In this document: piece after piece, positions 1 through 6,681 of the stretch
Layout: every line of letters begins with the position of its first letter
Numbering within the stretch: position 1 is the first letter of the stretch
Origin: an uncultured Synechococcus sp.
Lineage (GTDB): Bacteria; Cyanobacteriota; Cyanobacteriia; PCC-6307; Cyanobiaceae
Assembly (NCBI GenBank): GCA_913057985.1
Contig: CAJXPL010000020.1
Location: 1 to 44,860, forward strand
DNA length: 44,860 nucleotides
Reading direction: 5' to 3'
Position numbers and translations under genes: made by a program
The notes under the pieces: generated by a model
Told to the model about the DNA's origin: nothing
Databases searched by the model: none
Seen by the model: only the letters and a program-made list of their open reading frames with translations

Positions 1-443
1 CCAAGCCGCACATCCGGGGAGCAATTCTTCACTTCCTCCGCGACAGATCAGGTTTGATCCGACTCCCGAGGGCCGTCGAAGAACGAGCCATGAAGATGGT
101 ACGCAACCCGGAAAGATCTCCTCTCAGCGCAGCCGATGCCATGGCGGTTGACCACTACCGCAGTAAACAGCACTGGGTGGAATTCAATGACGATCTCCTT
201 GATGACCGACCGGAGGGAATCGATCTGGTCGAACGCTCAGAGGCCTGGAGCAGGGTGAACAAACTCTTTCGCACCCTTGAGAAAGACGACCAATGTGCCC
301 TGCAGATGGTGGTCATCGATGGGATGAGTTTGCGGCAAACAGCGCAACGGCTCTACGTTTCGGCGATGACGGTTCAAAGGCGCGTCAAGCGCGGCCTGAA
401 CACCCTTGCGAACAAGCTGAAAGCTGCTCAGCCGGACGCCTGA
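1..443 (+). CDS. RNA polymerase sigma-70 family factor, 3' part (5' end outside window)
   Basis: The reading frame is open from the first bases of the window (first full codon at 3), so this is the C-terminal part of a longer gene. The first visible residues, KPHIRGAILHFLRD, match the junction before region 3 in group 3 (SigF/SigB-like) sigma factors. The last 60 residues form a region 4 helix-turn-helix: a helix around LEKDDQCALQMV, then DGMSLRQTAQRLYVSAMTVQRRVKRG, which would contact the -35 element. A TTG at 54 is a possible internal start, but the conserved coding sequence before it argues against using it. The gene ends at a TGA at 441-443 and overlaps a small convergent ORF by 16 bp. 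It is most likely an alternative sigma factor that directs core RNA polymerase to stress or starvation promoters. The exact subgroup cannot be told without the N-terminal part. Confidence 0.85.
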   Translation, partial: KPHIRGAILHFLRDRSGLIRLPRAVEERAMKMVRNPERSPLSAADAMAVDHYRSKQHWVEFNDDLLDDRPEGIDLVERSEAWSRVNKLFRTLEKDDQCALQMVVIDGMSLRQTAQRLYVSAMTVQRRVKRGLNTLANKLKAAQPDA

Positions 444-631
444 GCGTCGCGATCCATCTGTTCTTGGAGCGTTTGGATGGCGGCATTGAGGGCCGACAAT
501 TGCCGTTCAGCACCATCACGCCAGAACCGCAGCATCGACATCTTCCGTTCCTGATGTTGGCGACGCAGGGTCGTGTGATCGGTGCTGGGGCTGCAGCAGA
601 AAGGAGGAAGCATGTCAGCGTCGACTCTCAT
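428..631 (-). CDS. small conserved-looking protein, function unknown
   Basis: This 67-codon ORF converges on the sigma factor gene and overlaps its last 16 bp. An internal ATG at 613 would give 61 residues beginning MLPPFCCSP and is an equally good start. The product has a cysteine pair near the N-terminus, a basic middle (LRRQHQERK) and a C-terminal amphipathic helix (FWRDGAERQLSALNAAIQTLQEQMDRD) that could form a short coiled coil. Helix-like composition and the absence of a better ORF on the other strand in 444-631 favour a real gene. No clear Shine-Dalgarno sequence precedes either start. I do not recognise the family. Confidence 0.5.
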   Translation of the reverse strand: MRVDADMLPPFCCSPSTDHTTLRRQHQERKMSMLRFWRDGAERQLSALNAAIQTLQEQMDRDAQASG

Positions 632-655
632 TGCATGCTGACCGATTTTTAAGCG

Positions 656-755
656 TGGTGTGACACACCAATTACTTGGCTGTCTCAGAAGGTGGAACTA
701 CGGTGTGAATTGAGAGCATCCACTTCGTGGTGTCGACGTCGTTCCGCACACCACG
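656..755. promoter_or_regulatory. cluster of GGTGTG half-sites upstream of the DUF3370 gene
   Basis: The intergenic stretch between the small minus-strand ORF and the DUF3370 gene holds four exact copies of GGTGTG on either strand: 657-662 (+), 664-669 (-), 702-707 (+) and 747-752 (-), plus a near copy (GGTGTC) at 729-734. The first two form a perfect 15-bp palindrome at 656-670 with a single central base. The last pair forms an 8-bp inverted repeat, 726-733 with 748-755, around a 14-base spacer. The arrangement resembles a multi-site operator or an RNA hairpin in the leader. No regulator is identified. Confidence 0.4.
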
Positions 756-767
756 ACAGCAAGCCGC

Positions 768-2309
768 ATGAGTCTCAGGCGAATCCCGACATTGGTCTTT
801 GCCTGCGTCTCGCTTGCGGGTTTTGAGTGCGTACCTCAGCGCAGCGCTGAGGCCTACGTCGCCCTGATGGCAGGCCAAAAGGCACGACCTCTCAACGGCA
901 CCTTCAACAACGTTCCGGTTCTTCATTCCAATCAACCGGAAATTGTCACCGGGCCCGGAATCCTGGTGAACACGGCTGCAGGAACGGCCATCGCTGCCGA
1001 GTCGAACCAGCCGCTCCGCAACGCTGCCCACACCTTCAACGGTGAGTTCGGCGTTCATATGCACCACAAGTATTACCCCCAAGACCAAGCCAAGTTGGGG
1101 GGGCGTCGATCAAGGGGCTTGATGACCCTTGCTCTGATCGCGACGAATCCCGGGTCAAGCCCGATCACACTGAAGTTCGATCGAGGCTCCGTCAAAAACA
1201 GTTTTGAGGCGCCCTATCACCCGAATCGCTTGATGGGGGTCAAACCCCTCGGGAAGCGTCCTTGGAACACAGGACCTGGCGATGCCACCGCCGTTCAACT
1301 GCTGCGCGGTGAACTGGACCGGAAATTACCCGAACAGGTCGTGATCCCGGCAGGAGGGCAGAGGGTTGTGGTGCGCACGGTGCTCCCTGCCCGTGGCATT
1401 GCCAACGGGCTGCTGAGGGGCCGCAGCAATGGTCCTTTCACGATGGCTGTCGTTGCCACCGAGCAATCAGCACAGGATGCCGATCTGTTCGCAGTGCTGC
1501 AGTCGGGGCGACTGGCACCGGGAAGGATTTATCTCAACCGAATTCGCGAGATCCAGCTGGGTCGTGTTTTCTCCCGGGTGGCCGGCGTTGCCCTGGGCGA
1601 TGCCTACAAGGCTGAGATCAGCCATGACCTCAACCAGGGTCCACTCCACGTGCCCCTGACCAGCACGAAGCGGCATCACTTCGGCACCAGCGATGTTCAG
1701 GTCAATCCGTTGACCACACGGATGGTTGATTCCGCTCTGAACAACGTCGGCACCTATGGGGTTCGCTACGACGTGACCCTCAATGTTGCTGGTGCAGGGC
1801 CCCATCAACTGGTGCTCAGTCATCCAGTTGTGTCTGGCAAGAAGACGTTCACAGCCTTCCGTGGATCGCTGCAGATTCGTCAGGACCGAACACTTCAAGA
1901 GGTTCACGTGGGCATGCGCTCAGGGGAGAGCCTGGCCCTGGCTGATCTCAACCTGGTCCCTGGAACGCGCAAGGCGGTGAAGGTGAGCTTGGTTTACCCG
2001 GCTGATGCCACCCCAGGCCATCTCCTCAGTGTGGTTCCCGTTCAGCAGCTGGCCGTGCTTCATCGCCGCAAGCAACAACAGCGGGACGCCCAGGTCAAGA
2101 TCGCGGACAGTAAATCCCGCATGGTGGGGCCGAAGACCGCTCCTCCTTCTCCTGAAGCCAAGCCTGTTGTTGTGAACCCTGCAGCTTCGAGGTCAGCATC
2201 TGTGAGGCCGGCTCCTGTGATTCCTGCTGTGGTGCCTGTCGCCCGACCCGTTTACGGCGATGTGATTCGATCTCAGCAGCAGTGGTTGCTCCAGCTTCAG
2301 GGTCGATAA
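768..2309 (+). CDS. DUF3370 family secreted protein
   Basis: The 513-residue product matches the cyanobacterial DUF3370 family by its conserved core (LNGTFNNVPVLHSNQPE near residue 43 and HTFNGEFGVHMHHKYYP near residue 88). The first ~29 residues are a signal peptide: basic MSLRR, hydrophobic TLVFACVSLAGF, then a small-residue end at SAEA, so export to periplasm or cell surface is expected. The middle looks beta-rich, and the last ~80 residues are a low-complexity Pro/Ala/Val tail ending in a Q-rich helix, which may anchor or space the domain. The family has no established biochemical role; a surface or envelope function is inference. The next gene starts 24 bp downstream on the same strand, so they may be co-transcribed. 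A cluster of GGTGTG sites lies just upstream. Confidence 0.85.
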   Translation: MSLRRIPTLVFACVSLAGFECVPQRSAEAYVALMAGQKARPLNGTFNNVPVLHSNQPEIVTGPGILVNTAAGTAIAAESNQPLRNAAHTFNGEFGVHMHHKYYPQDQAKLGGRRSRGLMTLALIATNPGSSPITLKFDRGSVKNSFEAPYHPNRLMGVKPLGKRPWNTGPGDATAVQLLRGELDRKLPEQVVIPAGGQRVVVRTVLPARGIANGLLRGRSNGPFTMAVVATEQSAQDADLFAVLQSGRLAPGRIYLNRIREIQLGRVFSRVAGVALGDAYKAEISHDLNQGPLHVPLTSTKRHHFGTSDVQVNPLTTRMVDSALNNVGTYGVRYDVTLNVAGAGPHQLVLSHPVVSGKKTFTAFRGSLQIRQDRTLQEVHVGMRSGESLALADLNLVPGTRKAVKVSLVYPADATPGHLLSVVPVQQLAVLHRRKQQQRDAQVKIADSKSRMVGPKTAPPSPEAKPVVVNPAASRSASVRPAPVIPAVVPVARPVYGDVIRSQQQWLLQLQGR

Positions 2310-2333
2310 CCTGCCCAAAGGTGGATTGAACTT

Positions 2334-3335
2334 TTGAGCGGCGAGGACTCAAAACGTCAACGCATCTCTGTGGAGATGTCAGAGCCCATGGTCGCGTTGA
2401 TTGACCAGCTCAAGGGTGAATACGGAGCCCGTTCCCGGGGCCGGGTGCTCGAAATGCTCCTCCAGGATCTGCTCGACCCTGGGGATGCAGCATCGGATCC
2501 TGAGGTCGATCCTCTCAAGGACGATGCTGAACCAGCTGTCGCCACTGGGCCCGATGAGGTCACCAGTCTCGTTCTGATCTCAACGGGGAACCAACAGCAA
2601 GGGGGTAAAGACGCTCCAACCTCGGCCTCTGGGCTTCCTTCGGGAGGTGGCTCCTCAGGCATCGACCTGCCGGGGTTCGTCAGCAAGCGCACCAGTCAGC
2701 TGAAAGCGACGCTTCGCTCTCCGCAGCAACGCGATTCCCCTCAGAACGACCCCCTTGTCTCAACGGTGGACCTCACCGATCTAAGAGAGGCCAGTGCTGC
2801 CGCAGAAGAACACTGGAGGTCCCTCTACGGCCAACCACCGGGCCCAACAGTGATTGAAGCAGCCATGACCTGGCTGGCCCGAGACGTCTGGTCCAGCACC
2901 GATGCCAGTGATGGGCGTCCATTCACCTGGTCGGCTGCGAATGCAGCCGTTGAGACGCTCTGTGCCAGCTGGGAGTCAAGCGACCCATCGCTTGGTCGGG
3001 TGATGGTCGTGGCTGGCGCTCTTGAGGACCCCTTTGCCACGTCTTCTTTGGCGGAACGGATGCCGACCCTGATCCGCCGCTTTGTGAACCGTTTCCGCCG
3101 CAGCAGACAGGTCACCTCCTTCGAAACCCTTGAGTCGACCATGACGGTGCATGGGGCTCTCAAGCTGTTGGGTTTATCAACCCAGGCAGGAACTTCGGTC
3201 ACTCTCAGCTCCATACGGGAGGCTTACAAGCAACGGGCGCTTGAAGAACATCCTGATGCGGGTGGTTCCACCGATGCAATGCGCCGACTCAATGAGGCCT
3301 ATCGGCTGCTGCGTGAGCTGTACAGAAACCGTTGA
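2334..3335 (+). CDS. J-domain protein with ribbon-helix-helix-like N-terminus
   Basis: The 333-residue product (TTG start) has three visible parts. Residues 8-47 follow the ribbon-helix-helix pattern: a short strand (QRISVEM), a helix (SEPMVALIDQLKGEYG) and a second helix (RSRGRVLEMLLQDLL). Residues ~50-150 are acidic, Gly/Ser/Pro-rich and probably disordered. Residues ~155-260 form a helical region. The C-terminus (~270-333) is a J-domain with the HPD motif intact at 306-308, followed by the NEAYRLL helix typical of DnaJ proteins. An intact HPD suggests it can stimulate a DnaK ATPase. The N-terminus may dimerise or bind DNA. It is not a classic DnaJ: there is no G/F region or zinc fingers, and the J-domain is C-terminal. 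It lies 24 bp after the DUF3370 gene. J-domain identity is secure; RHH assignment is inference from pattern. Confidence 0.8.
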   Translation: MSGEDSKRQRISVEMSEPMVALIDQLKGEYGARSRGRVLEMLLQDLLDPGDAASDPEVDPLKDDAEPAVATGPDEVTSLVLISTGNQQQGGKDAPTSASGLPSGGGSSGIDLPGFVSKRTSQLKATLRSPQQRDSPQNDPLVSTVDLTDLREASAAAEEHWRSLYGQPPGPTVIEAAMTWLARDVWSSTDASDGRPFTWSAANAAVETLCASWESSDPSLGRVMVVAGALEDPFATSSLAERMPTLIRRFVNRFRRSRQVTSFETLESTMTVHGALKLLGLSTQAGTSVTLSSIREAYKQRALEEHPDAGGSTDAMRRLNEAYRLLRELYRNR

Positions 3336-3338
3336 CCG

Positions 3339-3360
3339 CTTGTCTCTGCTGAGACGCAAG
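3339..3360. terminator. weak stem-loop between convergent genes
   Basis: Just after the J-domain gene stop, CTTG-TCTC pairs with GAGA-CGCAAG around a four-base loop, with a two-base bulge. No T-tract follows, so rho-independent termination is doubtful. It lies between this gene and the converging yqhA-like gene, where a terminator would be expected. Confidence 0.25.
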
Positions 3361-3400
3361 ACGAGTCCAAGTGCATGTCTTGGTTGAGACGACTGCGTTG

Positions 3401-3931
3401 TCAATCATGGCCAGCTCCGTGGCTTCGAACAATCAACCAAGCACTGAGGGCCAACATGGCCACGGAGCCACACAGCGCCAATAGATCAGTGGCGTTGTTC
3501 ACCTCGAAGCCGATGGTCTTTTTGAACGCCGCAACAATCAGGCCCACAACAATCACGTTGGACAGATTGTTCTTCAGGCTTTGGAGGCTGTTCACCGAGA
3601 GAATGTTGGTGTGCTGCTCTTCGCCACCCTCCAGGCGTGGATCAAGGTCTGAAATCACCAGCTCGTAGATGCCATAGCCAAAGATCAGCAGGGCGATGCC
3701 GATCACGAAGTAATCAACCCCTCCCACCATCTGGGCGATGGTTTTGGCCGCAACGCTCTTGGCCGTGAAGGGCAGGCGCATGATCACAAGGAAAGCGTTG
3801 AAGACCTCAATCGCTCCAATGACGAAGCAGCCAACGCTTCCGAGCAGGCTCAGCACCACCGGAACGATGCTGATCAGCCGGAATTTCCAGATCAGCCGTT
3901 CAAACCGACGTTCAATCCATCGCGCCGCCAT
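3401..3931 (-). CDS. YqhA family (UPF0114) membrane protein
   Basis: The 176-residue protein has the layout of the YqhA/UPF0114 family: a basic N-terminus (RWIERRFERLIWKFR), then membrane segments around residues 20-45 (LISIVPVVLSLLGSVGCFVIGAIEVF), 70-92 (GGVDYFVIGIALLIFGYGIYELVI), 122-140 (LSNVIVVGLIVAAFKKTI) and 148-168. The DYFVIG...FGYGIYEL stretch is the family signature. It is expected in the plasma or thylakoid membrane; its substrate is not established. It is transcribed leftward, converging on the J-domain gene. Its promoter must lie in the long gap to the right. Length is normal for the family. Confidence 0.85.
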   Translation of the reverse strand: MAARWIERRFERLIWKFRLISIVPVVLSLLGSVGCFVIGAIEVFNAFLVIMRLPFTAKSVAAKTIAQMVGGVDYFVIGIALLIFGYGIYELVISDLDPRLEGGEEQHTNILSVNSLQSLKNNLSNVIVVGLIVAAFKKTIGFEVNNATDLLALCGSVAMLALSAWLIVRSHGAGHD

Positions 3932-4637
3932 GGTCCAATCCGATTATCCGTTCGCAGTCTGCTCAACAGAATCTCAGGTCTTGGATGCGACACGTTTCAG
4001 GACTCAATAAAAGTCTTATCTGCAACGAGCGCTAAATCTCAAGATTCAAAAAATGGTGGTTTTTATTTGCCGCGCGCCCGAGATTGTCGCAGTGCCCTTC
4101 CTTCTACAAAAGCCATTGTCTTGATAGCTTTACCTGTAGTCCACGGCCAGTCCAGAGGTGGCCTGTGACCGGCAAAACCATTTGAAAGCATGGGTTTTCA
4201 GGCTTGCGTACCTGCTGTAGACACAGGTACGCAATAAGAGCCTCACCTTTTTGAGCCTCGCAACCTCGAATCCAGACCAGTTTCCGGCTGTTCATTCGGG
4301 AATCGCTTCACGACTCCAATCACAGGCCTCTCGTTCATCTTGAGGCCAGAGGCGCGAGCCAAGTCGCTCAATCTGGACTTGATATGAGTCTCGATCAATG
4401 TCTCATCCGCGACGAAGTGACATCTCGAGGCTTCGCCGGTCGGCTGCCCAAGAATCTCGACCTATGGACCAGGCAGAGGCCTGACGCTCTCAGTCAGGCG
4501 ACCGAATCAGCAAGAGCAGGCCAGCACAGCTTCAACGGATGGCTGGCAGGAAAACAGAAAACTAATCTCTACCCCATTGATCTCACTCAAGACGCATTTC
4601 AGGTCCAGAAAGCGGTCTCAATCAAGACAAATTGACA
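3932..4637. other. long gene-poor intergenic region
   Basis: About 700 bp between the yqhA-like gene start and the apcD terminator hold no convincing gene. Two short ORFs exist (4104-4295 minus, 63 codons; 4384-4635 plus, 83 codons), but their products lack recognisable domains and neither has a clear ribosome-binding site. The stretch contains an A+T-richer patch near 4010-4070 (probably promoter DNA for the leftward gene) and a perfect inverted repeat at 4204-4234. In such a compact genome, a gap of this size may hold a small RNA. Confidence 0.5.
4204..4234. repeat. perfect 11-bp inverted repeat, possible small-RNA hairpin
   Basis: TTGCGTACCTG at 4204-4214 is the exact reverse complement of CAGGTACGCAA at 4224-4234, with a nine-base loop between. 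The flanks AGGCT (4200-4204) and AGCCT (4238-4242) could extend the stem after a bulge. The pairing is far stronger than expected by chance. A short T-run (CCTTTTTG) follows at 4246-4251, so on the plus strand it could also end a transcript. Function is unknown. Confidence 0.5.
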
Positions 4638-4670
4638 ATAAAAACCGGGCTCGAGGGCCCGGCTCTTTTG
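4638..4670 (-). terminator. rho-independent terminator of apcD
   Basis: Downstream of apcD on the minus strand, a GC-only six-base-pair stem (CCGGGC at 4645-4650 with GCCCGG at 4657-4662, six-base loop) is followed on the minus strand by a T-tract (complement of 4638-4644, TTTTTAT). This is a textbook intrinsic terminator. On the plus strand the hairpin is followed by CTCTTTT, so it could also act weakly in that direction. Confidence 0.85.
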
Positions 4671-4688
4671 AAAACGTTCAACGTTGAA

Positions 4689-5183
4689 TCAGGTGGACGT
4701 CTGCATGCCCTGAATCAAGAAGTCGAAATAAGGAGACGTGAGCTTGACCTGCTGTTCCGACAACAACGACAGGGACGCTTCCTTCATGCACTTCATGGCT
4801 TCAACCATTCCGGGCATCGGAACACCGAGGCTGTTGTACATCTCGCGAGCACCCACCAGACCGATCTCCTGGATCATTTCGGTGCTGCCGGCCAGAACTC
4901 CGTAGGTGATCAAACGGAGGTACCAGCTGTAGTCGCGAAGGCACTGGGCCCGCTGGCGCTGACCGTAGGCATTGCCGCCAGGGGCGACGTACTCAGGTTT
5001 GCGACCAAAGAGTTGCTTGGCGGATTCGTCGACGATCTTCTTTTCGTTCTCGGTCAGAACCTTGACCACAGAAACGCGCATGGCGCCTTGGTCGAGGAAA
5101 TCCACCATGGTGCGGAGTTCTCCGCTGGTGGGATACCGCAGATCGTCATCGGCCTGGAGGATGAGATCCCGGACAACGCTCAT
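4689..5183 (-). CDS. apcD: allophycocyanin alpha-B subunit ApcD
   Basis: The 164-residue phycobiliprotein matches ApcD rather than ApcA: it begins MSVVRDLILQADDDLRYPTSGEL, carries the APGGNAYGQRQ block at 67-76, and has the bilin-attachment cysteine at C81 in QCLRDYSWYLRLITYG. ApcD is a terminal emitter in the phycobilisome core; it replaces one alpha allophycocyanin subunit and passes energy, mainly towards photosystem I, via a phycocyanobilin on that cysteine. It is slightly longer than the usual 161 residues, with a short QTST-like tail. It stands alone, away from apcABC, as is common for apcD, and has its own strong terminator. It is divergent from the methyltransferase gene, so promoters for both must lie in 5184-5283. 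A TAAACT hexamer on the minus strand at 5205-5210 is a possible -10 element. Confidence 0.95.
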   Translation of the reverse strand: MSVVRDLILQADDDLRYPTSGELRTMVDFLDQGAMRVSVVKVLTENEKKIVDESAKQLFGRKPEYVAPGGNAYGQRQRAQCLRDYSWYLRLITYGVLAGSTEMIQEIGLVGAREMYNSLGVPMPGMVEAMKCMKEASLSLLSEQQVKLTSPYFDFLIQGMQTST

Positions 5184-5283
5184 GGAACTGGGCAGGCTTC
5201 GTGGAGTTTAGTGGTCTCGACCCGTTCACCTGACCCATCACCGCCCTGGTGTTACGCCATTGCAATGGCAGGGAATCGAGAGC

Positions 5284-6681
5284 ATGACCAAAGTCGACAG
5301 CCCGAACAGCAGTGAACCGCGGCCCGGGCTCACAATCGAGCTCGAGGCTGTTGACCTAGATCGCGACGGCAAGGGTCTGGCCCGTTGGAACAACTGGGTG
5401 ATCGTCGTTCCTGATCTCTTGCCGGGGGAGCGCGCCACGGTCCAGCTGCAGCAACGCCAGAAGGCGCGCTGGTTGAGCCGTCGGGTGGATCAGATCACGT
5501 TCTCCGCAGATCGGCGCCGACCTCCCTGCATCCTTGCCGATGACTGCGGTGGTTGCACCCTCCAACGCCTGGATGACCCCGCCCAAACCCGTTGGAAAGC
5601 CCAGCAGATTCAACAGACCATGCAGCGCATCGGGGGAATTGACGTTGCCCCTGAGCCCACGCTTGTTGATGCGGAACGCTGCTTCGGTTACCGCAACAGG
5701 GCCTTGATCCCGCTGAAGCGAGACCAGAACGGACGCTTGAAGGCCGGCTACTTCCGACCGAAGACCCACAAGATCGTCAACCTGAATCACTGCCCGGTGC
5801 TCGATCCACGCCTGGACGCGTTGGTGGAACCTCTCAAGCAGGACCTGGATGCAGGGGGGTGGCCGGCCGACCATGACCTGCTTCAAGCCCAGGGGCTGCG
5901 CCACCTCGGGCTTCGTCTGGCCAGTGCCACCGGAGACGTGTTGATCACGCTGATCAGCAGCCATGCTCAGCTTCGAGGCCTTGAGGCCCTCGCACAGAGC
6001 TGGGTGGAGCGTTGGCCCGCGGTGAAAGGGGTCTGCCTCAACCTTCAACCCAAGGCCAACAACCTTGTGCTCGGTCGCACCACCCATTGCCTCGCCGGTG
6101 TTCCCACCATTGAGGAACAGTTCTGCGGAATCAAGCTCGCCCTCAGCAGCACCACCTTTGTTCAGGTGAATACGCCGCAGGCGGAACGGATCGTTCAGCG
6201 CCTAACAGACTGGCTTTTGACTCAGTGCGCCGGCGCACGGGTGGTCGACGCCTATTGCGGCGTCGGAACCATTGCCCTGCCCCTGGCCAAGGCCGGTTTT
6301 GATGTTCAAGGTCTGGAACTCAACCTCGACTCGGTGGAGCAGGCCCGGCTGAATGCCATGCACAACGGCCTTTCCTCCCGCTGTGCCTTTGATGCCGGCG
6401 ATGTTGCCGACCTTCTCGCTGCTCAGCTGGACGACTGTCAGGCGCTGGTGTTGGATCCCCCGCGCAGGGGGCTCGATCGACGCGTGGTGGACAGCATCCT
6501 TGAGCGGCCACCTGCCGTGCTGGCTTACCTCAGCTGTGACCCTGCCACGCAAGCTCGGGATCTCAAAGCACTGCTCGCCCCATCAGGCCCCTACGAGCTG
6601 GAGATGCTCCAGCCCGTGGACTTCTTCCCCCAGACAACACACCTCGAATCGTTGGCGCTGCTGAAACGGGTCAGCTCCTGA
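5284..6681 (+). CDS. rlmD: 23S rRNA (uracil-5-)-methyltransferase, RlmD/RumA type
   Basis: The product has the RumA/TrmA layout: an N-terminal TRAM domain (ELEAVDLDRDGKGLARWNNWVIVV...LLPGE), an iron-sulfur cluster motif (PPCILADDCGGCTLQ, with a fourth cysteine in NHCPVLDP), and a C-terminal AdoMet-dependent methyltransferase domain with VVDAYCGVGTIALPLA, the DPPRRGLD motif and the catalytic cysteine in AYLSCDPATQARDL. It methylates a uridine at C5 in 23S rRNA; the exact position (U1939 or U747) cannot be told here. I prefer the ATG at 5284 over an in-frame TTG at 5260 because the TRAM domain begins after it and a GAGAG stretch precedes it. Its 3' end overlaps the converging pheT by 11 bp. Confidence 0.92.
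   Translation: MTKVDSPNSSEPRPGLTIELEAVDLDRDGKGLARWNNWVIVVPDLLPGERATVQLQQRQKARWLSRRVDQITFSADRRRPPCILADDCGGCTLQRLDDPAQTRWKAQQIQQTMQRIGGIDVAPEPTLVDAERCFGYRNRALIPLKRDQNGRLKAGYFRPKTHKIVNLNHCPVLDPRLDALVEPLKQDLDAGGWPADHDLLQAQGLRHLGLRLASATGDVLITLISSHAQLRGLEALAQSWVERWPAVKGVCLNLQPKANNLVLGRTTHCLAGVPTIEEQFCGIKLALSSTTFVQVNTPQAERIVQRLTDWLLTQCAGARVVDAYCGVGTIALPLAKAGFDVQGLELNLDSVEQARLNAMHNGLSSRCAFDAGDVADLLAAQLDDCQALVLDPPRRGLDRRVVDSILERPPAVLAYLSCDPATQARDLKALLAPSGPYELEMLQPVDFFPQTTHLESLALLKRVSS

Noticed and set aside
4104-4295. 63-codon minus-strand ORF in the long gap
   Set aside because: No ribosome-binding site or domain; it lies across the strong inverted repeat, which better explains the sequence. A real small protein is not excluded.
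4384-4635. 83-codon plus-strand ORF before the apcD terminator
   Set aside because: No recognisable content and no ribosome-binding site, although its length is at the edge of what could be real.
4632-5315. 227-codon plus-strand frame opposite apcD
   Set aside because: It is antisense to a clear phycobiliprotein gene and its product has no recognisable domain; GC-rich genes commonly give long open frames on the other strand.
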